Shown here: piece by piece, positions 9,269-16,130 of the stretch
Numbering within the stretch: the stretch's first letter is position 1
Layout: each line of letters starts with the position of its first letter
Source of the DNA: Ensifer sesbaniae
GTDB lineage: Bacteria; Pseudomonadota; Alphaproteobacteria; Rhizobiales; Rhizobiaceae
DNA length: 64,000 bases
Assembly: GCF_013283665.1 (NCBI RefSeq)
Contig: NZ_JABEKU010000001.1
Location: 62,001-126,000 of the forward strand
Direction of reading: 5' to 3'
The notes under the pieces: generated by a model
Database searches by the model: none
The model's input: only the letters and a program-made list of their open reading frames with translations
Told to the model about the DNA's origin: nothing
Program-made: the position numbers and the translations under genes

Positions 9269-10269
9269 CGGATATACTCCGACGGTGGAGAGACGACGTC
9301 CTTCATCAGGTCCTCGACGGGTTCAAAATCCGCAGCTTCGGCGAATGCCACGGCCGCTTCGATTTCCTGTGCGACGTCCGCCTCGATCGCTTCCCGGTCG
9401 TCCAAGTTAAGGAGCGCGGCAGATAGGGCCCAGTCAGCGAACAGCACCATTGGGTCCCGCTTCTTCCAGGTCTCGATTTCGGCTTTCTCGCGATAGAGAT
9501 CCGGATCGAACATCGAATGCGCGCGGAAGCGATAGGTTTTGGTCTCGATGAAACGTGGCCCCTCGCCACGGCGCACCGCGTGCACGGCACGGCGCGCCGC
9601 AGCTTCGACGTCCACGACGTTCATCCCGTCGACCGCCTCCGACGCGATGCCATAAACGGCAGCGCGTGCGCTGATGGAAGGATTGGACTGCGACCGGGCG
9701 AGCGCCGTGCCCATGGCATAGAAATTGTTCTCGCAGACGAACAGCACCGGCAGATGCCAGAGGGCTGCGAGGTTCAGGGACTCGTGGAACTCGCCTTCCG
9801 CGGCCGCTCCCTCGCCGAAAAAGCAGCAGGTCGCCCGTTCGATCCCCAACATCTTGTCGGCGAGCGCAAGGCCGACGGCAAGCGGCAGTCCGCCGGCGAC
9901 GATCGCGTTGCCGCCGAAAAAGCGATGGTGGGCCGAGAAGATGTGCATGGAACCGCCGCGGCCCCGACTGGAGCCCACCGCCTTGCCGAACATTTCGGCC
10001 ATCACCTCGTTCATCGGCAGGCCGCGGACCAGGGCATGCCCATGCTCCCGATAGGTCGCGACGATTGCTTCATCTCCCGTAAGCGTCGAGATCACGCCGA
10101 CGGCATTCGCCTCCTCGCCGATATAGAGGTGCAGGAAGCCACGGATCTTCTCCTGCGTGTAGAGTTCGGCACACTTTTCCTCGAAACGACGGACGCGGGT
10201 CATCTGGCGCAAGAGCTCGACGGCATGCTCGCGGGTCAGGTGGACGCGGTCGTCAGCGATGTTCCTCAT
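9265..10269 (-). CDS. 2-oxoacid dehydrogenase E1 component, alpha subunit
   Basis: Encodes 334 residues of the E1 alpha family. The thiamine-diphosphate motif starts [20 protein letters not shown] and ends at CENN; other family marks are [13 protein letters not shown] near the N-terminus, the YREHGHAL segment, and the loop GRGGSMHIF. The size is that of the acetoin/pyruvate alpha subunits of the two-subunit E1 type. The ATG overlaps the acetyl-CoA synthetase stop by 4 bases and has GAGGTGG upstream. The operon starts 1.7 kb upstream at an FNR/FixK-type box, so the complex is probably induced under oxygen limitation. Confidence 0.93.
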   Translation of the reverse strand: MRNIADDRVHLTREHAVELLRQMTRVRRFEEKCAELYTQEKIRGFLHLYIGEEANAVGVISTLTGDEAIVATYREHGHALVRGLPMNEVMAEMFGKAVGSSRGRGGSMHIFSAHHRFFGGNAIVAGGLPLAVGLALADKMLGIERATCCFFGEGAAAEGEFHESLNLAALWHLPVLFVCENNFYAMGTALARSQSNPSISARAAVYGIASEAVDGMNVVDVEAAARRAVHAVRRGEGPRFIETKTYRFRAHSMFDPDLYREKAEIETWKKRDPMVLFADWALSAALLNLDDREAIEADVAQEIEAAVAFAEAADFEPVEDLMKDVVSPPSEYIR

Positions 10270-12017
10270 TTTTCCACCTCGAGCATTGAGGTATCACCCT
10301 CGGGCAGGCCGAGTTCGCGGGCCTTCAAGAGCCGCCGCATCACCTTTCCGGAGCGGGTCTTCGGAAGGCTCTTGCAGAACTCGATATAGCGGGGCGCAAC
10401 GGCAGGCCCAAGCCGCTTGCGGGCGTGGGCGAGCAGATCCTTGCGCAAGCTCTCGTCGGTGGTGTGGCCGGGGCGCAGCGCCACGAACGCCTTGACCACT
10501 TCCATTGCAACCGGATCCGGTATGCCTATCACGCCGGCCTCCGCGACGGCGGGATGCTCCAACAATGCACTTTCGACCTCGAAAGGTCCGATCAGATGCC
10601 CGGCCGATTTGATGACGTCGTCGGCGCGGCCGACGAACCAGTAATAGCCGTCGGCGTCGCGCCTGACGAGGTCGCCGGTCAGGTACCAGCCATCGACGAA
10701 GCACTGGCGATAGCGCTTCTCCTCGTGGAGGTAGCCGGTGAACATCGAGGGCCATCCCGCCTTCAGCGCCAGTTCGCCCTGCTCATTAGGCGTTTCGACG
10801 AAGGTCATCGCCCCGGACGCCTCGCGTCTGACCACGGCCGCTTCGATCCCCGGAACCGGCCGGCCCATCGAGCCTGGTCTGATCGGCATCGAGAGAAAAT
10901 TGGAAATCATGATGCCGCCTGTCTCGGTCTGCCACCAGTTGTCGTGGATCGGGCGCTTCAAGACATCACGACCCCAGATCACCGCCTGTGGGTTGAGTGG
11001 CTCGCCGACGCTGGCGATCAGCCGTAAACGGCTGAGGTCGTAGCGCCGCGGCAGGTCGTCGCCAGCTTTCATAAGCATGCGGACCGCGGTTGGTGCCGTG
11101 TACCAGACGGTCACCCTATCTCGCTCGAGATTGCCGTACCACCTTTCAGCGTCGAATTCCTCCTCGTCGGAGACGAGTGTGCAGCCGATCAAGAGTGGCG
11201 CGATGATTCCGTAGGAGGTGCCCGTTACCCAACCAGGGTCGGCCGTGCACCAGAAGATGTCATCCGGTTTCAGGTCCAGTGCGTAGGCCGCCGTCAGCTT
11301 GTGCGCGACAGCCGCACCGTGCACATGCATCGCTCCCTTCGGCCGGCCCGTGGTGCCGCTGGTGAAATGAATGACGGCGAGATCGTCTGCGCGGGTCGGA
11401 GCGATGTGGCAGGTTGTCGGTCGTCCGGCGAGCGCCGCATCGAAATCCACCCCGCCATCGCCGCCGCAGACCAGGATGATCGTCTTTAGGCTCGGCAGGT
11501 CGGCGAGAACCGGCTTGACCTTACGCTCGAAGAACCGTGCGGTGGTGACCAGCGCTTTGGCCTCGGCGATCTGCATGCGCGCTTTGATCGGCTCCGGGCC
11601 GAAGGCGGAGAAGAGAGGGCTGAACACGGCACCTCTTTTCCAGGTCCCGAGGGCAGCGATGTAAAGAGCAGGCACGCGACCGAGAAGGGTAAAGACGCGG
11701 TCGCCCGCCACAATCCCCAGATCGGCGAGCACATTGGCAAATCGGGCACTGTCTTCTGCAAGCCTTGCATAGGTCAATGTCGTCGCCAGACCGTTCGCAG
11801 CGATCGAGCGCAGGGCAACACGCCGGCCACGTCCGGCGGCGACATGGCGATCGGTCGCTTCGTAGCCGATATTGAAGCAGCCGGGTGCGTCAGCGCGGCG
11901 ACTGAAAGCTTCCTCCGGCGTCGGCCAGACAAAGCCTTGGCGGACAGATTCATAGTCGGCAAGGTTCGGCGCCGATCGGTTGTTGTCGTTCATTCGCCTG
12001 TCTGTAACCGTCCCCAT
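10266..12017 (-). CDS. acsA: Acetyl-CoA synthetase (AMP-forming), operon leader
   Basis: Encodes 583 residues of the acyl-adenylate-forming family: P-loop [14 protein letters not shown], the acetate-pocket region NWWQTETGG, hinge [20 protein letters not shown], and the C-terminal catalytic lysine in [11 protein letters not shown], the usual acetylation site. It activates acetate to acetyl-CoA through acetyl-AMP. The ATG at 12017 follows GAGGAA at good distance; a longer frame to 12146 would run through the regulatory box at 12069-12082, so the shorter start is preferred. It is the first gene of an operon with E1 alpha, E1 beta, E2 and ACP, so two independent routes to acetyl-CoA are co-expressed. 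It is shorter than the roughly 650-residue housekeeping Acs, nearer to AcsA. Confidence 0.9.
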   Translation of the reverse strand: MGTVTDRRMNDNNRSAPNLADYESVRQGFVWPTPEEAFSRRADAPGCFNIGYEATDRHVAAGRGRRVALRSIAANGLATTLTYARLAEDSARFANVLADLGIVAGDRVFTLLGRVPALYIAALGTWKRGAVFSPLFSAFGPEPIKARMQIAEAKALVTTARFFERKVKPVLADLPSLKTIILVCGGDGGVDFDAALAGRPTTCHIAPTRADDLAVIHFTSGTTGRPKGAMHVHGAAVAHKLTAAYALDLKPDDIFWCTADPGWVTGTSYGIIAPLLIGCTLVSDEEEFDAERWYGNLERDRVTVWYTAPTAVRMLMKAGDDLPRRYDLSRLRLIASVGEPLNPQAVIWGRDVLKRPIHDNWWQTETGGIMISNFLSMPIRPGSMGRPVPGIEAAVVRREASGAMTFVETPNEQGELALKAGWPSMFTGYLHEEKRYRQCFVDGWYLTGDLVRRDADGYYWFVGRADDVIKSAGHLIGPFEVESALLEHPAVAEAGVIGIPDPVAMEVVKAFVALRPGHTTDESLRKDLLAHARKRLGPAVAPRYIEFCKSLPKTRSGKVMRRLLKARELGLPEGDTSMLEVEK

Positions 12018-12068
12018 GAGCGCTTCCTCTTCAAACCGAGAGCGTGACCGGAATGCGGGCCAGCAGCA

Positions 12069-12082
12069 TTGACGATGGTCAA
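12069..12082 (-). promoter_or_regulatory. FNR/FixK-type box before the acsA-E1-E2-ACP operon
   Basis: TTGACGATGGTCAA, an exact TTGA-N6-TCAA palindrome. Its centre at 12075.5 predicts a transcription start near 12034 for a class II site, leaving a leader of about 17 bases before the ATG at 12017. Site seen; activation under low oxygen inferred. Confidence 0.8.
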
Positions 12083-12289
12083 AGATCATTGAGGCAAGGG
12101 CTGTAAAAGCAGCGGATATGCGACGCGCAAGGGCGGTTGCCGGCATGACGGACGCCGTCGGCCGCCGGTGGCGAATACGACCATCAGAACTGCCAGACCC
12201 CGAAGATCGCGTGTACTGTCGCCCTAGCAGGCAGGGAGCAATTTCGTCAGAATGTCACCGGCGACCGCCTTGGCTCTCTTGCGGTGGCG

Positions 12290-12520
12290 CTGCCGAGGTT
12301 AGAGGGGATCGCCCGAAGCGTATTGTCGCTCATGCGCGGATCTCGACGGGCTCGATAACGCACAATTGGTGCTCGAGGTCGCGGGGGGGACGTGTTTACC
12401 CGCACCGACCCAGAACACAAGCTGACGTCTCGTCAGCGCCTTTCAGGCGAATGCCCTGTCTATCGCCATGACGGGCGACGGGTCAACGACGCTCCGACAC
12501 TCAAGCGCGCCGGATGTTGT
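12290..12520 (+). pseudogene. Relic of a P2-type ATPase hinge region
   Basis: Across several frames the DNA spells a P-type ATPase hinge: ADLDGLDNAQLVLEVAG, then VFTRTDPEHKL, then QANALSIAMTGDG and NDAPTLKRAG. At least three single-base shifts are needed, including one in the G run near 12381 and one at GGGTCAACGAC near 12481. Everything else of the pump is gone. It lies between the acsA promoter and the convergent end of the PAS gene. It shows that at least one more cation ATPase once lay here. Confidence 0.7.
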
Positions 12521-12539
12521 CCTGTGCACGGGGAGGTCG

Positions 12540-13133
12540 TCAGTTACTCTCCCGCCAGAATTCGGTGACGTCTTCGACGTGATGAAGCAGATAGACCAGT
12601 CTTCCCTCGCTGTCGAATATCGGGCGATTGACCGGCTTCCAGAACTTCGTGACGAACACGCCATTCGGGTCGCGGACGTCGTAGTGCTGTATGGGCATCG
12701 CATCGATGGCGCCGGTTTCAGTGACCCGCTTCAATGAGGCGAAAAGATTGCTGACGCCGTCGGCGGTCGCGTCCGCCGGGTTGTCCGGAAAGACATCGAA
12801 CAGAGGACTGCCGGCAATCTTTGCCGAAGATGTCATGGTCGCCAGTCCGTAGGCGTCGTTGATGTCGATGATGTGCAGGCCCTTGCGAGGGTCGAGGAGC
12901 AGGTAGGGCTCGGGCGAGGCCATGAACTCGTCGCGAAAAATCAATCGTTGAGCGGCGGCCTCTGTCAGCCCGATTTCAGGCTGCAGGCCCTCACGCTGCG
13001 CTTCAAGAATGGCCTGTTGCCGCAGTGCGCCTGCGAGCAGCTCTTTGAGAATACGCTGGTCACATTCACGCTCTTCCTCCTTGAGGAGCGCTTTGTATCT
13101 CGCGATGTTCTGTCGCAAAATAAAAGCCTGCAT
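12540..13133 (-). CDS. Stand-alone PAS domain protein
   Basis: Encodes 197 residues. An N-terminal helical stretch (1-60, many Glu/Arg/Leu, possible coiled coil) precedes one PAS domain (about 70-190) with FMASPEPYLLLDPRKGLHI, DINDAYGLATMTS and the C-terminal strand YLLHHVEDVTEFW. No kinase, cyclase or output domain is fused. It is the last gene after a Crp/Fnr regulator and a small frameshifted gene on the same strand (27 bp gap), so it probably shares the FNR-box promoter at 14288. It may sense a ligand or redox state and act through a partner. The start has only a weak ribosome-binding site. Confidence 0.85.
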   Translation of the reverse strand: MQAFILRQNIARYKALLKEEERECDQRILKELLAGALRQQAILEAQREGLQPEIGLTEAAAQRLIFRDEFMASPEPYLLLDPRKGLHIIDINDAYGLATMTSSAKIAGSPLFDVFPDNPADATADGVSNLFASLKRVTETGAIDAMPIQHYDVRDPNGVFVTKFWKPVNRPIFDSEGRLVYLLHHVEDVTEFWRESN

Positions 13134-13160
13134 CGCAGTCCCGGCTTTCTGTTTCTCCGA

Positions 13161-13446
13161 TTACCGAGCGATGGGACCGATGTATTCGGTTCTGAAGCCA
13201 TCTACCCGGGCCTTGCGAATGAAGTCATTCGCCCCGGCAAAGAGTTGTCTCGAAAACGCGGGCGTCTTCGCTGCCCCTCGCGAAGTTTGCATCGAACCAG
13301 TGGCTCGCGCGTGCAGACAGCACGGTGATCCGCCAGTTCCGCGCCTCCTGTCTTTCGACGCGGAAATCCGCATCGGCAGAGGCTGGCTCGCTCAGTTCAA
13401 CGGTATTTGCCTTGGCAGGCGCAAAAGCTTGATCTGCGTGGGCCAT
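13161..13446 (-). pseudogene. Small unassigned gene with probable frameshift
   Basis: Starts at ATG 13446 with AGGAGG 7-8 bases upstream and reads MAHADQAFAPAKANTVELSE to about residue 68, then stops at 13225. A second frame overlaps and continues with LFAGANDFIRKARVDGFRTE and stops at 13161, just before the PAS gene. The two halves together look like one protein of about 95 residues with a single indel near 13250. It lies 28 bp after the Crp/Fnr stop, inside an operon. No domain recognised. A sequencing error cannot be excluded. Confidence 0.5.
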
Positions 13447-13474
13447 GTTCACGCTCCTCCTATTTTGCAAGCGA

Positions 13475-14224
13475 TTAGAGACTGGTGGTCAGGTGCTCCC
13501 TTGCCCGGAGGCGCTCTTGCGACGCGGCGAGCCGTGCTTCTTCGAGTATCTCAAAGCGGCGTGGCGTGAGCACACGGATGATGCCCTCTTCCTGTAGAGC
13601 CAGAAGCAAATGGGCGAGGTTCGTTGTCGTGGTGCCGATGTGCGCTGCCAATGCCGTACGATTTATCGTCACGACAGCGATCGGATTGCGCTTTATCGAC
13701 ACAACTGTTCGATCCTGGTCGAACGGACGATAGATGGCACGCAGGAGAAAAAAGCCGAGACGATCGATCGGGCGCTCGCTCATGAAGGCGACCTGACCAA
13801 GGTAGCTTTGCAACTGCGAGGTTGCCGCAGCCAGCACGGCGCTTGCCAATTCCGGATCGCTGTTGAGTGCTGCCGATAGTTGTGCTGGATTCAGGCATCG
13901 GACTGTCGCCGGGGTCAGTGTCTCGAATTCAATATCCGGGCGGCTGCAAAGAGTCGGATAGACGAGGTCATTAGGTCCGAGGAATTGGAGAATGCGGTTG
14001 TTGCCGTCTCTGCGAAGCCGACGGATCGCAACCACGCCATCGACCAAAACGGCGAGGGAGAAGGACGTCTTGCCGCTCCCGAAAAGCACGGAGGCAGCCT
14101 CAAAGTGCTTCACACGCCCGAAAGGCCGCAAATGCCGTTCTATATCAATTGCCGCCAGACCGGATCCCAGCGAACTCAATGAAAGGTGACGATTGCGTTT
14201 TGCCGCAAAGTTCTTTGTTGCCAT
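13475..14224 (-). CDS. Crp/Fnr family regulator with atypical recognition helix
   Basis: Encodes 249 residues from ATG 14224, chosen because GAGGTCGTTCC precedes it; ATG 14242 has no ribosome-binding site. An N-terminal cyclic-nucleotide-binding-like beta-roll (about 25-125) is followed by a dimer helix and a winged-helix domain (about 165-230). The recognition region reads HIGTTTTNLAHLL and lacks the E-x-x-S-R signature that FNR/FixK proteins use to read TTGAT. The N-terminus has no four-cysteine iron-sulfur cluster. Its promoter carries an exact FNR-type box at the class II distance, so it is probably a target of FixK and may control a second layer of genes with a different operator. Confidence 0.9.
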   Translation of the reverse strand: MATKNFAAKRNRHLSLSSLGSGLAAIDIERHLRPFGRVKHFEAASVLFGSGKTSFSLAVLVDGVVAIRRLRRDGNNRILQFLGPNDLVYPTLCSRPDIEFETLTPATVRCLNPAQLSAALNSDPELASAVLAAATSQLQSYLGQVAFMSERPIDRLGFFLLRAIYRPFDQDRTVVSIKRNPIAVVTINRTALAAHIGTTTTNLAHLLLALQEEGIIRVLTPRRFEILEEARLAASQERLRAREHLTTSL

Positions 14225-14287
14225 GGAACGACCTCGGCTCATCGAAAAATGCGTGCGAATTGATTCCGTCTGAGTCGGCGGCGGTCA

Positions 14288-14301
14288 TTGAGTTGAATCA
14301 A
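14288..14301. promoter_or_regulatory. FNR/FixK-type box between two divergent Crp/Fnr genes
   Basis: TTGAGTTGAATCAA. The centre at 14294.5 predicts a leftward start near 14253, 29 bases before the ATG at 14224. Rightward it would start near 14336, leaving a 173-base leader before the FixK-like gene. Leftward use fits best; cross- or auto-regulation is inferred. Confidence 0.75.
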
Positions 14302-14402
14302 AGAAGAGCCGAATAATTCATCAAAAATGTTCTATAGATTGTGACGTTTAAGCTCGCTCGCCCGATGCTAGTGCTCACCAGTTGGCCGAGCTTCGCCTTC
14401 CT

Positions 14403-14439
14403 TGTTACAAACTGTTACAATTTCCTGAATACTGTTACA
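14403..14439 (+). repeat. Three phased TGTTACA repeats upstream of the FixK-like gene
   Basis: TGTTACA occurs at 14403, 14413 and 14433, offsets of 10 and 20 bp, so all face the same side of the helix. The last two are part of the longer identical nonamer ACTGTTACA. They lie 70-105 bp before the ATG at 14509, in a leader with no gene. Probably binding sites for another regulator; the identity is unknown. Confidence 0.5.
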
Positions 14440-14508
14440 CTGGAGGCATTCTGCCGTTACTGCGAGTTGATCAAATCCCGCCAACATCCAATAGGCGGAG
14501 ATTTGCCC

Positions 14509-15231
14509 ATGAGCCTTCAGCTAATTACCGGTCAGTCGACGAACTTCGCGGTAGAGAAACCTACCCTTTCATCGCTGTTTCGCAGGCAGCCGATCGAGAG
14601 ACTTGCCCCGGGCTTCGCCGTCTTCTGGGAAGGCGATGAGGCCAGGAACATCTTCGAGGTCGTCGAAGGCATGCTCAGGGTGTACAGGATTCTCAATGAC
14701 GGCCGCCGCGTCATTCTTGGCTTCGTCCGCCCGGGAGATCTGCTCGGCGTTTCGCTGAAGGGGCATTACCTTTATACCGTCGAGGCGATCACGCCCGTCG
14801 AACTCCGTCGCTTGCCGAAACACCACTTCGAGAGCCTGAGCGAGCGCGAGCCGCACCTCAAGGAACAGCTCTTCTCGAAACTCTGCGATGAGATGGCTGC
14901 GGCTCAGGACCAGATGGTGCTGTTTTCGCGAAGGAGTGCGGAGGAAAAGCTGGCTGGCTTTCTCTTGCTGATGGCACGCGGCCATGTGCGGAACCGGCGC
15001 ATGCTCATCGATCTGCCGATGACAAGGCTGGATATCGCCGACTATCTCGGTATGACGATCGAGACCGTCTCACGGACCATCACCAAGCTCTCTGGCTGCG
15101 GCGTCATCGCGACGGTCGAGCGTCGTGCCATTGCTCTCATGAACATGGACGCGCTGATCGCGCTGGCCGGTGGCGAGCTGGAGGATTCGTCGTTTCGGCA
15201 GGCGTATGACCGTCGCCACGCCATGGCGTGA
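14509..15231 (+). CDS. FixK-class Crp/Fnr transcriptional regulator
   Basis: Encodes 240 residues. An N-terminal beta-roll (20-120, LAPGFAVFWEGDEARN) is followed by the dimerisation helix and a winged helix whose recognition part is YLGMTIETVSRTITKL. The E-x-x-S-R residues are those that FNR and FixK use to bind TTGAT-N4-ATCAA. The N-terminal cysteine cluster of FNR/FnrN is absent, so it is the FixK type, controlled by expression rather than by its own iron-sulfur cluster. ATG 14509 is preferred over the long upstream GTG frame because homology begins there and GGCGGAG lies before it. It is the obvious candidate to bind the many TTGA-N6-TCAA boxes in this window. Confidence 0.9.
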   Translation: MSLQLITGQSTNFAVEKPTLSSLFRRQPIERLAPGFAVFWEGDEARNIFEVVEGMLRVYRILNDGRRVILGFVRPGDLLGVSLKGHYLYTVEAITPVELRRLPKHHFESLSEREPHLKEQLFSKLCDEMAAAQDQMVLFSRRSAEEKLAGFLLLMARGHVRNRRMLIDLPMTRLDIADYLGMTIETVSRTITKLSGCGVIATVERRAIALMNMDALIALAGGELEDSSFRQAYDRRHAMA

Positions 15232-15508
15232 CGACTGCGACTGAAATCTCGCAAGCGTCTGCATTGCCGGCCGAGCCGGGGAAACATATCTCTTGGAGCG
15301 ATTTCACTTGTATAATCGTACGAACAAGAGCCGAGCCTGGTGGTGGAACACGAGGCCTGTCGCCGAGATTACGTACAATGGACTGACATCAGATGGCCCA
15401 ATCTGCGGGAGCGTCTATGACGGCGCTGATGGAACTGCTGCCTCCGCGGCTTCGGATCCGGCGCCCGATGATTTCCCGTGGCTCGGCGCTGCCTCAAAGG
15501 AGCAAGCC
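15232..15508. other. Intergenic stretch before the hemerythrin gene
   Basis: No supported gene or FNR-type box. Short open frames here lack ribosome-binding sites and family resemblance. It may carry the hemerythrin promoter, but I see no recognisable site. Confidence 0.3.
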
Positions 15509-15958
15509 ATGGAATTGGAGATCCCTGAACCGCTGAAGACGGAGCACTCCGAACTTCACAAGGAACTGGTCGATGCGACACATGAAGGCGGCCGTGTCGG
15601 TGAAGCCGCCAAGGAAGTCGCAAGACTGTTGCACCCGCATTTTATCCGCGAAGAGGAATTCGCACTCCCGCCGCTCGGCTTGCTTGCAGCCTTGGCGAAG
15701 GGAACCTTGGTGCCCGAGATGGCTGACGTCCTCGCTCTGACGGACAGGCTGGAGGCCGACTTGCCGGGAATGCTGGCCGAGCACCAGCAGATCGTAGCAG
15801 CGCTCGGCGAGCTGGTCGCGGCGGCGAAGGCCGAGAACAAGCCGAAATATGTAGACTTCGCTGAGAAGTTGATCCTGCACGCCAGGACTGAAGAGGAAGT
15901 CCTCTATCCGGCAGCGCTTATCGTAGGGCGCTATATCAGGTTGTCGCTTGGCAAATAG
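15509..15958 (+). CDS. Hemerythrin (HHE) domain protein
   Basis: Encodes 149 residues from ATG 15509, with GGAG upstream. Ligand-type residues are spread over a four-helix pattern: LKTEHSELHKELVD near the N-terminus, LLHPHFIREEEFALPP, LAEHQQIV, and LILHARTEEEVLYPAA. This is the HHE cation-binding family, which can bind a di-iron centre and O2, NO or peroxide. The protein is single-domain, with no fused sensor. It lies between the FixK-class regulator and a FixL-like hybrid kinase, so a role in oxygen or NO buffering or sensing is plausible. Confidence 0.85.
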   Translation: MELEIPEPLKTEHSELHKELVDATHEGGRVGEAAKEVARLLHPHFIREEEFALPPLGLLAALAKGTLVPEMADVLALTDRLEADLPGMLAEHQQIVAALGELVAAAKAENKPKYVDFAEKLILHARTEEEVLYPAALIVGRYIRLSLGK

Positions 15959-16048
15959 CTTCGGGTGTCGGCTTCTTGCGTCCGAACGGATCCGTATCTC
16001 TCCGGTGGCCAAGTGGAGTGCGCATATTGAAGCGGCGGAATGACAGTC

Positions 16049-16062
16049 TTGCGCGACATCAA
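16049..16062 (+). promoter_or_regulatory. One-mismatch FNR-type box before the hybrid kinase
   Basis: TTGCGCGACATCAA differs from TTGA-N6-TCAA at one base. A class II site here would start transcription near 16097, 34 bases before ATG 16131. Position supports function; the mismatch lowers confidence. Confidence 0.45.
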
Positions 16063-16130
16063 TTTCGGCAGACATTTTTTCGGCTAAAGGAATGGAGCGC
16101 CAACGCTGCGTGTGGCGGAAGGTCTTCATA

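Noticed and set aside
14467-14476. TTGATCAA near the FixK-like gene
   Set aside because: The two half sites abut without the six-base spacer, so it is not an FNR-type operator.
15293-15958. Longer start for the hemerythrin gene
   Set aside because: The extra 72 codons lack similarity to the family, while ATG 15509 has a ribosome-binding site and begins where the domain begins.
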